Shown: positions 35,793 through 45,977 of the stretch, piece after piece
Numbering within the stretch: position 1 is the stretch's first letter
Layout of the letters: each line of letters begins with the position of its first letter
Assembly (NCBI RefSeq): GCF_020080835.1
Contig: NC_058161.1
Coordinates: 8,924,297-8,988,296 of the forward strand
Direction: 5' to 3'
Length of the DNA stretch: 64,000 bases
Source of the DNA: Cotesia glomerata
Lineage: Eukaryota; Arthropoda; Insecta; Hymenoptera; Braconidae
Notes under the pieces: generated by a model
The model's input: the letters and a program-made list of their open reading frames with translations, nothing else
Databases searched by the model: none
Told to the model about the DNA's origin: nothing
Position numbers and translations under genes: made by a program

Positions 35793-36469
35793 AATGAGCA
35801 TTGAAAGTTTCAGTTAAAGAAATTGCAGGTCTCATAAGTGAAGAAATCTGCGTAGTGTATAAACATAACCAATAGAATTAAAAAATTTATTTTAAACAAA
35901 TAACAATCGATTAGACTAAATTCAGTTACAATAAATATTCATTATTTTTAAGTCAAAGAAATATAGCTTCCGAATAAGTAATCACCAACATATCATATAC
36001 TAAAACCTTATTTCTCCGAAACACGCTGCATCTTATGGCATAAGTATTATTCCGATCGGTTCAGTAGTTTTCGCAGTATAACCGGACAAAAAAACCAGCT
36101 CTTTATTTATTAGTATAGATTTGTTAATAATCAACGTAATATTATTTTCAATTTAAAAAATAATAATCAATCATTTTATTTCTGAATTTGCAAAAATAAT
36201 AAATAAAAAGAGAGTTAAAAACTAGATTCAATAGTGAATAATTAATAAAAACACTTAAATGGGTTACATGACATTTTTACAGATTGTTTAACATAAATAC
36301 AAAATAAATAATTAGATATAAATACAGAATAAATATATAAATAGATAAAATCAAATAATTATTTATTGGAAGCTATATCATGGATTGATTTATGATCTAA
36401 TCTCTTGGTTAAAAAATTACACTCATACAATCAACAATTTTAAATAGAATACAACACTTAGAAAAAGTC

Positions 36470-36591
36470 AAATTAGCTGCCTAGAATCTCAAAACGTAAA
36501 GATTTGATGATAACTCAATTTTCGAAAAACAGGGTTAAACCCATAACTTCCCGATTTTTTAAAATTTTCAATTTTCTTAGTGGGATGTTAA
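36470..36591 (+). mobile_element. Solo right end of a HINE
   Basis: CTGCCTAGAATCTCAAAACG, then ACTCAATTTTCGAAAAAC, then the terminal hairpin CTTCCCG ... TTAGTGGGATGTTAAAAA matches the last about 120 bases of the complete copies, without microsatellite or left part. Same orientation as all others. Older by its divergence. Confidence 0.6.
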
Positions 36592-36756
36592 AAACATTAA
36601 ATGAAGGAATCCCACTTTGAAAAAATTTGGAAGGAAACGGGTTCAAAGGTGCGGTCGATTTGGCGTGGAATGATCACTATACATTATATACATTTTTTGT
36701 CTTTCATGTCTAGATATATTTTTATTTATTTGTAAAGTTCAAAACATTCAATTAAC

Positions 36757-36866
36757 GCTTGTTACGTTGGAAACGTTGGAATCACGTTCGAGACGTTGGA
36801 AACGTTGGAATAACGTTGGACACGTTGGAAACGTTGGAATTGCGTTTGAGACGTTGGAATAACGTT
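36757..36866. repeat. ACGTTGGAA minisatellite
   Basis: Nine or more copies of (A)ACGTTGGAA with variants ACGTTGGACACGTTGG, CACGTTCGAGACG and GCGTTTGAGACG, 9-16 bases apart. Lies in the Ih intron about 190 bases past the donor at 37058. CpG-containing in an AT-rich region. Confidence 0.7.
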
Positions 36867-37058
36867 GGAGATTTTGATTTGGGTCGAAAACTAGATGGTT
36901 AAAAATTCTCAAATTGCGCCAATTGACGCAGAATTATATGAACATTAATCTGCCAGAACTAAAAAAAAATCCTAAGAAAACGACTTTGGCGAGGGTACTA
37001 CCTTAATAAATGATAACTAATATTGGGTTGCAAAAGCATAAAAAGCGATACGACTCAC

Positions 37059-37413
37059 CTGTATCGTTAAGAAAATCGGTAATGAGAAGAGTCTCGTCGT
37101 CTAACGCGGTGACGAGGCTGTCGGTGCACGTGTTTGTGTTCTCGATACTGATTTTTATGCTGTCATCCTTATTCAGCCGGGGATGATTACTGGAGGACAC
37201 ATTGTTACCAGTACTGTAACTACTGTTGATGTTGTTGCTGTGTGGTTGGTTGAGATGCTGATGGGGTGAACGGACGGACTCGGTGCTGCTGGTGTGCAGA
37301 CCAACCCCCGTGGTCGCCCTGCCGTTCACCAGACGAAGACTTGGGGCTCGCCTGCCACCCCCTGATGCGGCTCGCCCGCCCACGCCACCTCCTTCTCCCT
37401 CCCTAAAAGTCAT
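37059..37413 (-). CDS. Ih: Ih (HCN) channel, upstream N-terminal exon
   Basis: Minus strand. It ends at ACAG before the donor GTGAGTCG (37058 down), leaving a codon split after its first base, which fits the phase of the exon at 29398. The peptide has a low-complexity Gly/Arg-rich start (GGGVGGRAASGGGRRAPS), an Asn/Ser-rich middle with HSNNINSS, and a more ordered end (DDSIKISIENTNTCTDSLV, TALDDETLLITDFLNDTG). Joined to the next exon it reads NDTG-NEMNYKG. Such a variable cytoplasmic N-terminus precedes the HCN domain in insect Ih channels. The first base is uncertain: an ATG at 37413 could start the protein, or the AG at 37404-37403 could be an acceptor with the exon starting at 37402. The pyrimidine tract is short, so both remain open. 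Confidence 0.75.
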
Positions 37414-38267
37414 TCATTTAATTATTTACTTATAATTATAAATTTTAATTAACAATCACAATAATAATCAAATTGAAGGATATAGTTAAATTAAGCAAAT
37501 GTTACTTAAACTATTTGCTGCGAATTTTATTACTGCAACAAATAATTATTGATTCTAATTATAATGAAAATTAATAATTAGTAATTTTTGTTTATTTTAG
37601 TACTCAATCTCATATGTTTTCTTTACAAATTTTTTTAATCAGTAAATCTTCGATTTATAAATCAAAATTGTTGTTAATATAAGACAAATTTTTTTTTTTA
37701 TATGAATAAAGAATATGAATAATAAAATATAAATAAATAAAATATGAATAAAAAAATTCAAGAATTTTTAGATTTTCATAACAAATTTGAGAACTAAATT
37801 TCAAAAATCTGCTTTCGCTGTTTTTAGCGTCTTAAAAGAGTCTTAAAATAGTCTTGGTTTGTGTCAAGTTTACACTGTAAAAAATTTGCGGAGTGAACGC
37901 GGAGTGAATGATTTTTAATTGATTCACTCCCAGCGGGAGTGATATTTACTCCGAGGAGTTAATTTTTATTAATAATAAAATTCACTCCGCATTCACTCCC
38001 AAAATAAATGAATTTAGAAATAAATAAATTTTTGTAAAGAAAATATTTTTATAAACCCTTTTTATATTTAATTATTAAAAAATTAATATATTATTTTTAA
38101 TAATATTTCATTTTAATTATTATTATAATGTTTTTATTTATTTTTTTTTATAAATTAATTATAATTAAAAATTGTCAAAAAAAAATATGTAGATATATAT
38201 ATATAATCTAAATATATCTAAATATATCTAAAATATGTAGATATATATGTATATATATATATATACT

Positions 38268-38735
38268 AGTGGACCCGACAGACGTTGTCATGTACACACG
38301 TCTTAAATTTATAAATTTGAAGAATGAGCTTGTATAGTTAAAAACATCATTAGTTAACAATATGCAATGGGCATTCTTCAATAATTAACATTTTTGTAAA
38401 TATAAGCCCATTCTGATTTTATACTCATCAAGAGCTTTCATTTGAGTACCCACATGCATTTTTGATATATTTTATACATTTATATATTTCACAAATAACA
38501 TATATATAAAATATATAAAAAATGTTATGTGGGTACTCAAATGAAAGAACTCGATGAGTGTAACATCGGGATGAGCTTATATCTTTCAAAACTTCAATAC
38601 TTAAGAAATGACATTGTATCTTGTCAACTAATGATATTTTTAAAGATATAAGCTCATCCCGATGTTACACTCATCAAGACCTATCATTTGAGTACCCACA
38701 TCAATTTTTCATATATTTTATATATTTATAAATAT

Positions 38736-38819
<84 letters not shown>

Positions 38820-39285
38820 ATATGTATTTATGAAAAATATATCAAAAATGCATGTGGGTACTCAAATGAAAGCTCTTGATGAGTGTAACATCGGAATGAG
38901 CTTATATCGTTAAAAACATCATTAGTTAACAAAATACATTATCATTCGTTAATTATTAACATTTTCATAAATATAAGTCCATTATGATTTTATACTCATC
39001 GAGACCTTTCATTTGAGTACCCACATGAATTTTTTCATATATCTTATATATATGATATTTATAAAATATATGAAAAGTGCATGTAGGTAGTCAAGGTCAA
39101 CAAGAATTTATAAATAAAAAATCTATTAAATAAACATGTTCCCGTGGACTGAATTGTGAATCTAAACCATTCTGGAATCCACCAGAAGACACACAAAAAA
39201 TTTCATTAAAATCGGTCCAGCCGTTTAGGAGGAGTTCAGTGACAAACACACGTAAAGAAGAAATATATAAATAAAGATTAATTTT
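38268..39285 (+). mobile_element. ATACTAGTGGACCCGACAG...AAATAAAGAT repeat, interrupted
   Basis: Starts ATACTAGTGGACCCGACAGA and CGTTGTC. Ends with AAAATCGGTCCAGCCGTTTA, GGAGGAGTTCAGTGAC and AAATATATAAATAAAGAT, phrases of the same broad class as 35322-36120. Between them lie GAGTACCCACAT foldback units (38360-39090) and a (TA)n tract (38739-38814). Confidence 0.45.
38739..38814. repeat. (TA)n microsatellite
   Basis: About 38 TA units at the centre of a foldback repeat, where facing GAGTACCCACAT units meet. Cruciform-prone. Confidence 0.85.
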
Positions 39286-39506
39286 GAGATTTTTTTTGTA
39301 GAACGAAAATTCATCCTTATTTTATTTATTTTGAAAACTCCGAACGCGGATGTTTTTTGGAGTGAAATTCGAAATCACTCCGAAATCACTCCACAAATAA
39401 AAACTCCGGATTCACTCCCTACGTGGAGTGATTAATTACTTCATTCCGGAACTCCGAGTGATGGGAGTGAAATTCACTCCCGATTCACTCCGGATTTTTT
39501 ACAGTG

Positions 39507-40128
39507 TAAGATCTCAAACAAACGACTTTTTTAAGACTCTTTCAAAACGATTTTTTTTGCACGGGTATATTTCACCCAAAATTTTCTTTCTCAACAAATG
39601 AGATACATAGAAAAAAAAAATGTAGAAAAAATTACAATTGTTACATCGTAATCCAAGACCAGACTTTCAATATCTTCACTTTCATAATTTTACATTTTAA
39701 AATTTACGTTGTTACATCGTAAAAAAATCTGTCTAGAAGTAGTCAAAAAAGACGCACAAACATTAATTAAAAATTCTTCCGGCTTATTTTAAAAATACCG
39801 ACGATGATAAAATTTTTGTTATTTTTTTTCCATGAAAAATAAGTCTCAAACAGGTTTCAGAATAGATCGAAGTAAACAAAATTTTTTTTGACTATTTGGG
39901 ATAAAGAAATTCGTTCCTGAACCAAGAATATAAAATTCTCAAAGGAAAACAGAATTATTGTTAGTTTAGAGAATAATTTTATTCTTGGATCAAGAATATT
40001 TCTCTTGAGTCAAAAAGGTTTTTTTTTTTCAATGTATGTATAAAATTATGTGTCTTTTAGAATTAAAAATTCTCAAAATTAAAGCCAAAAAGACGTAGAG
40101 TTTTTTTTCAACAATCCACTCACTTATT
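39507..40128. other. AT-rich, no gene; decayed TTCTTGGATCAAGAA words
   Basis: 39905-40035 contains CTGAACCAAGAA, TTCTTGGATCAAGAA and CTTGAGTCAAAA words like 31682-31898, but no clear termini. Nothing else supported. Confidence 0.35.
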
Positions 40129-40244
40129 TTAACCCTAGACTGGTCACCCGTATAGCGTGACGCCGCATAACAACTACTCAACCTATAGAGACTCGCTATA
40201 GTGCGAGCGAGAAACTAAAAAAATGGTGACCAGTCTAGGGTTAA
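40129..40244. mobile_element. TTAACCC hairpin element, copy 3
   Basis: Arms TTAACCCTAGACTGGTCACC (40129-40148) and GGTGACCAGTCTAGGGTTAA (40225-40244) are perfectly complementary over 20 bases. The loop TAACAACTACTCAACCTATA, GAGACTCGCTATAGTGCGAG, CGAGAAACTAAAAA is nearly identical to copy 2 (19257-19311). Beyond TTAACCCT the arms share nothing obvious with copy 2. Confidence 0.7.
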
Positions 40245-42157
40245 ACCTAAAATTTTTAGAAAAATATTTTTCAAAGTTTTTATTATTTTAAATTATACAA
40301 TCTTTCCATTTTAAAATTAAAAATCATCACTCACATAAAAAATAATATGAAATAATAAAATGATACTTTTATAATAAAACCTTGACGTCTTACTGTATAC
40401 CACATGTAATATACCTAATGTATTTTTACTGTCAACCGCAATGACCTTTTATTGTTAAATAAAATGCGACTTTATTATATTATTCCCAACAGCTTTACTT
40501 CCAACGATTTTAATGCTGGCTTTTATGCATTCGAGAGTACGGCTTTGAGTTTTAAATTGAATTATTTAGATTTGGTCAAGATAGATCCCAGAAACCCGAG
40601 GATTAAAAAGCATTTTTAAATTTCACGCCTCTACCTCCAGCTGAGATCAAAAGAATTTTTTTTTAGCTTCACTTTGCAACAAAATAATATTCAATTTTTT
40701 AAATTCCATCACAGCTAATTTTTTGCTTTACTTTTAATCCGTCCTTTCGTAAAAAAAAAGTTTCCGCTCAAAAGGGATCATTGAATTTTTATCCTATATT
40801 TTATGGCGAGAAGCCTTAAGTATAAAAAAAATAATGGCTGATTATGAGTCGTTATTGAATAAAACGTATATTTCACGCATGAATTATCATCATTTTTTTG
40901 TTCCAATCGATAGAGCTTATCGCTATATTTGATTTACTTTTGAGGTCAGTAGATTAATTATTAATAATTTAGTAAAATTATTTATCGAAATATTCTATGC
41001 ATGCTCTTTTAATATTTTCGGAAATGTTCTTGCAACAATGTACCATTAAACTTTCAGGTTTTAAACTCTCAATGGCTGCAAAGGTCATTAGTCATTAGAA
41101 TCGGTCGATTCGCGGACATCATTGCATGAATTTTAGTAAAAAATTGTAATTTCGGTCTTAAAATTCAAAAGGACTTTACAAAATTCTGATCGGTGAACTT
41201 TTAGAATAAAGATTAAGGATGCACATTAAATTTAAGTAATATTAATTTAATATCGAACGAAGATACTAGATTGTTATTTGAAGTAATTGAAGTAACTTTT
41301 GTAATTCAACGTAACTCGTTTACTAACATCAATCTATCTAATCTATGAAATTCGATCTGAGATAAAGTCGAATAGCTTTCGCAAATTCTTTGGGTAATTG
41401 GAATCAACAAATTAAGATAGAAAATACATGAAATTATACTAAGAACAATTCTGTTTCAAGAACGTGCTTAAGCTATATTCAAAGCAACAAAACAAGAAAA
41501 AACAAGATTTTAAATTAATGACTTCGATATAATTAATTAATCACACTGTATATAGTTAGGATACTTTGAAAATAAATTTTAAAAATAATATTGCATGAAA
41601 AAAAAGTAGTGTAAAAATCGCTTCGGGAGATACAAGAACGGAATCACTTGTGGTATCCACCGAGTTGATTTAACATGAGCGATACAAAATCTGTACCTGA
41701 TGTATTTTTAAATCGAACTAACTTGACGCCTCCTATCTAGCCTCGATTACAATACGCAGTAAATACACAAAATCATAGGTTACACATCCCTTTGAATTTA
41801 TTATTTTAAGAATAATAATAAAAAACATAAATGTAAACAACGTAGAATTCTACGTAATACAACCTGTACTTAGACTGACAAGAGTAGTTGGTTTACGCGT
41901 GCGTTAGAAAATGAATTCACACTAGGTACAGTGATACAATTTTAGTATTACTGTAATTTTAAAACTAAGCAACTTTCAAGATGCAATTCTAGTATCATTT
42001 ATGTTATAATTTTAACACCAATATTTTTTTCTAGGTGAGAAAAGGATCAATTATCAATTGGTTGATAGAAAATCTGACGGAACGAACTTGTAGAACCAAC
42101 GAAGTATTTACAACTCCTACAAAAACTTAAAATATTTAACTATCACCGATAAAAAAA
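40245..42157. other. AT-rich sequence, no gene recognised
   Basis: No TIR pairs, RNA genes or domain-bearing frames seen. It looks like single-copy intron or intergenic DNA upstream of the Ih exon. Confidence 0.35.
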
Positions 42158-42840
42158 TTTGGAAAACGGCTGACCCTAAAGGCCATCCCTGCAACTTCCC
42201 GCTAATTCCGTTAATACCTGGCCGCTTTTTTTGAGCTCTTCGAGCTCAAAAATACAATCGGTGTGTTGTTTACATTTACAAGATACCATTTCGATGCTTT
42301 TGAGCTCTTTGAGCTCAAAAGTCTGATAGAAATTTCATAGAACACTATTTTTTGAATTTTCAAACCGCAATAACTTTTGCATGAATGAACCGATTTTTAC
42401 GCGGTTGGCGGCATTAAACGTAGTTTTTTGAGCATCATAAAGAATTTCTAAGTTTTAATTGGTCAAACTAGAAATTTCGGAGTAACTCCGAAAAAACACT
42501 TTTTTCGGTTTTCTTTCGTTCACGATATCTCTCGAACGAATCAACCGATTTTGACCGGATTGGCGGCGATCAACGTAGTTTTTCAAGGTTGAGAGCTGAT
42601 TAGTTGTTGGAATCGATCGGTAGAGCCGTTTAAAAGTTATTCCAAAAAAAACCACTTCTGAAAAAATTTTTTTTCTTATTTTTTTTGAGAATTCTCTAAA
42701 TTTCTCAAAATCTATCGGTCCGAATCAATCGGTTCAAATTATCAGGAAATCTCAGTTTGGTGAAGCTCTTTCGAATGGCACCAACCGCGATGAAATCGGT
42801 TCAACCGTTCAAAAGTTATAAGAGGTTTACATACTTACAC

Positions 42841-42915
<75 letters not shown>

Positions 42916-43073
42916 TACAGACATAGTGACACCCTCGCGGGAATAGTCAGGAAAGCTTACTAGGACTTCAAAACGTTGAGATCTGATGAAAACTCGATTT
43001 TCGAAAAACGGGGTGAAACCAATAACTTCCCGATTTTTGAAAATTTTAAATTTTCTTAGCGGGAAGTTAAAAA
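42158..43073 (+). mobile_element. HINE (DINE-1-like) copy D, no RT insertion
   Basis: TTTGGAAAACGGCTGACCC start, AACTTCCCGCTAA near 42196, GAGCTC palindromes, (CA)n at 42838-42910, CATACATACAGACATAGTGA, and the terminal hairpin AACTTCCCG / CGGGAAGTT ending GTTAAAAAT. About 915 bases, the same uninterrupted length as copy B. Confidence 0.65.
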
Positions 43074-43911
43074 TAAAAAAATAAAATCGAGAAAAAACAT
43101 GAATTCAGGTCAAGGCCTTTCTGATGATATACCAAATCTAACTGTAAAAATTCCTTTTCTACTAAGAAATTTTATATTCTATGCTTCATACATTTCGCTG
43201 AAATTCATTTATATACACAGAGCAAGTTTGAATTAACTTAAAAATCGAAAAAAATATAACTTATATTATTCTAATGAAAACATATTACTAATGAGAATAA
43301 GTCATTAAAAGTATAATTAAATATATGCAGAGTACTCAACCTTAAATAAATACAGCTCAACGCGCTAATTGTAGTCTAATTATAATTATTTTCTTATTTT
43401 TGAACAAAATTGAAATATTTCAATGGTAAAAAATATTTATTCAAAAGATTTGATAAAAAGTTAGGCAAGTTTATTACCTGGAGCAATAATTTCAAATGAG
43501 CAAACAATATATTTTTGTACCAATTAAATGTACCTTGAAGCTTTGCTTTAATTCCTCTTAATTACGGAAAAATAAACTATTAAAAATATATTACTCTTAA
43601 AGTTATCCATGTTTGTCTTGGTTAAATAATAAACACAATTTACGGGAATTAAGTCGTTATCTTCTATAATAACTAATGAAGGGTATAATGACGCAATCAT
43701 TTAAGAAAATCAGATGATAAAGTTTACTATATCTTTCTTTAAAATTTTGTGATAATCTATCTATATAATTAAAAAAAGACCATTCGAAAGCCGAAATGGA
43801 AATAGATTTCTCGAATAAAAAAAGAAAAACATAATTTTTATGGAATAATATTAATAACAATATACAACTTCTGTTACAATAAAAAAATGACATCAAAACG
43901 AATGCAAAAGT
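43074..43911. other. AT-rich sequence, no gene recognised
   Basis: A 79-codon minus frame (43657-43896) has no recognised domain. No repeats of note. Confidence 0.35.
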
Positions 43912-44023
43912 AATAGTATATTACGACCCAAAGCCGGAAAGTTGGATTTCCTCGGCTACGCCTCGGCCATCATATCCCATACGTCAGGGCATCCAATATT
44001 CTGGTCGTGGGTTGTATACTATT
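43912..44023. mobile_element. AATAGTATA hairpin with CCTCGGCTACGCCTCGG core, copy 2
   Basis: The left arm (43912-43947: AATAGTATATTACGACCC ... TTGGAT) pairs with the right arm (43991-44023: ATCCAA ... GGTCGTGGGTTGTATACTATT) imperfectly. The core CCTCGGCTACGCCTCGGCCA (43950-43969) matches copy 1 (35711) although the arms beyond AATAGTATA do not. Confidence 0.6.
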
Positions 44024-44783
44024 TTTCTTGCTCTCCAGCCGAAAGTACGTAACCCCGGGAAAGGGGTTTTGCCGGGGGTGAGGGAGGCACCGCCCGACTT
44101 ATGCAAAACCGAGGCGAAGCCGAGGTTTTGCTGGTCGGGGCGGGCATAATAAAAAAGTAAAAATTAATAAATAAAAAAAAAATAAGTTATTTTAAAGTTT
44201 ACTAACAAATGCTTTGATTAAGAGAGATAACATGCACAGAACTCGTCACAAATATTTAAACTCGATTTAATAACAAAATTAATTTTTTTAAGTTGATTAA
44301 AAATTATTTTTTAATTAGACGGCTAAGAAAGATTGAAATTAAATTATTAGAAGCTTGTAGAGTACATGGATTGTTTTATAAACATTGCTTTACTAGCTGT
44401 CAAAATATAAAAGAAAGCAAATAAAATTTACAAAACTTTTATATTATTTTCTAAAATTTTATTTAAATTATTTTTGCTGTGTTATTATTAAATAGTTCAT
44501 TAACAATAATCTAGTCAGAAATTATTTTTATTTATTTGACATTTTTTGGTTAGTTTTTGCGCTGACACATTACATACAGACGATGTTGTGACTGTTATAT
44601 ACAGTTGAAACTCGCTGTATAGGCCGGTCGTGCCACGAAAATACGAAAGAACGCGAGGTTCTATGCTGCCGGCCAGAAAATATGCGTAGCGCGCATTTGT
44701 TAGAACAGGCCATAAAAGTTGCTCTTCTTGGAGTAAAGTGCGTCCAGGAAAAGCGTACTTTCGGCTAGGAGAGCAAGAAAAAT
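44021..44783. mobile_element. Foldback element with ATTTTTCTTGCTCTCC ends and a third core hairpin
   Basis: The left arm ATTTTTCTTGCTCTCCAGCC plus GAAAGTACG (44021-44049) is the complement of 44754-44783. Inside, 44086-44146 is a GC-rich hairpin: GCAAAACC / GGTTTTGC around CCGAGGCGAAGCCGAGG (44109-44125), the reverse complement of the CCTCGGCTTCGCCTCGG core, with outer CCGCCCGAC / GTCGGGGCGG. The remaining 450 bases are AT-rich. Abuts the previous hairpin at 44021. Confidence 0.6.
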
Positions 44784-44808
44784 TTCATTAAATCTGTCTG
44801 AGAAAGTA

Positions 44809-45020
44809 CACAGTAAATAATTTTGCGTCATTGCGTTAAAAAATGTTGTGTTAATAATTTTTGTGTTAAATATTTAACACTTTTATGTGTAAATTTAACA
44901 TTTATTGTGTTCAATTAACACAGAAAAGTGTTAAATTAACACAAAAAAGTGTTAAATATTTAACATAAAAATTTTTAACACAAAATTTTTTGACGCATTG
45001 ACGCAAAATTTTTTACTGTG
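44809..45020. mobile_element. CMC-like MITE, GTGTTAAATATTTAACAC word family
   Basis: The left CACAGTAAATAATTTTGCGT and right ACGCAAAATTTTTTACTGTG are TIRs of about 24 bases with TA on both sides. The interior is made of GTGTTAA, TTAACAC and TTAAATATTTAA words, so almost the whole 212 bases can fold back. A TIR MITE in intact form. Confidence 0.7.
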
Positions 45021-45044
45021 TAGGTAATTTTTGGCCTAGACTGA

Positions 45045-45219
45045 TAGTGAGGTATGAAAATTAAAGTTTATTTAATAAGCTTTCAGATGCAATTTACAAA
45101 AATTTTACAAGTTATCGCATTCATTAGTTATTTCGCAAAGAAACAGTAAAATTGCCAATTTTTAAGGATTTTGAAGAATTCAAATTTCTGTCATTCCTAA
45201 ACTATTTAATTTAAAAAAA
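45045..45219 (+). repeat. Diverged copy of the 46.6-kb inverted-repeat arm
   Basis: CTTTCAGATGCAATTTACAA, TTATCGCATTCATTAGTTAT and TCATTCCTAAACTA match 46650-46790 in order with many differences. HINE copy E begins immediately after it, and a fresher copy of the arm begins immediately after HINE E. Confidence 0.5.
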
Positions 45220-45911
45220 TTAGGAAAACGGTTGACCCTGAAGGCCATCCCTGCAACTTCCCGCTAATTCCATACCTGGATGCTTAAAATTGCACTTATG
45301 CCGTTTTTGAGCGCTCTCCGAGCTCAAAAATACAGCTTATGTGTTGTTTTGAGCTCTCCGAGCTCAAACAGATAACATTTCTATGCTTTTGAGCACTTCG
45401 AGCTTAGAAGTCTAATAAAAGTTTGATAAAACACTATTTTTTGAGTTTTCAAACCGCAATAACTTTTGAATGAATGAACCGATTTTTACGCGGTTGGCGG
45501 CATTCGACGAAGTTATTTAAAGCTTTTAAAAAATCTTTAAGTTTAAATTGATCAAACTAGAAATTTTGGAATAATTTCGAAAAAACACTTTTTTCGGTTT
45601 TCTTTCCTGCACGATATCTCTCGAATGAATTAACCGATTTTGACCGGATTAGCGGCGATCGACGTGGTTTTTCAAGGTTAAAAGCTGATTAGTTTTTGAA
45701 GTTGATTGATAAAGCCGTTCGAAAGTTATTCCAAAAAAACCACTTTTAAAAAAATTTTTTTTACAATTTTTTTTTTCAGATTTCTCGAAATCTATTGGTC
45801 CGAATCGGTCCAAATTATATATAAAATTGAAGTTCGGACAAGCCCTTTCGAATGGCGCCAACCGCGATAAAATCGGTTCAACCGTTCAAAAGTTATGAGA
45901 GGTTTACATAC

Positions 45912-45977
<66 letters not shown>

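Larger units (their letters stand above)
35322..36120 (+). mobile_element. ATACTAGCTGTTAC...TTAGTATAGAT repeat, interrupted by hairpin elements
   Basis: Opens ATACTAGCTGTTACTCGCCC and closes with TCGGTTCAGTAGTTTTCGCA, then TTTATTAGTATAGAT. These are the beginning and end phrases common to a widespread class of short arthropod interspersed repeats. The layout parallels 38270-39285. Two hairpin elements (35569-35655 and 35654-35792) are inserted near its middle. No ORF. Confidence 0.5.
37873..39506. mobile_element. CMC-like element, GGAGTGA word family, with nested repeat
   Basis: The left CACTGTAAAAAATTTGCGGA and right CCGGATTTTTTACAGTG are TIRs with TA on both sides. Left words (37890-37995: GGAGTGAAC, CACTCCCAGCGGGAGTGA, ACTCCGAGGAGT) and right words (39345-39500) mirror each other. 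The interior holds an ATACTAGTGGACCCGACAG repeat (38270-39285), itself split by a foldback repeat and a (TA)n tract. Non-autonomous. Confidence 0.65.
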
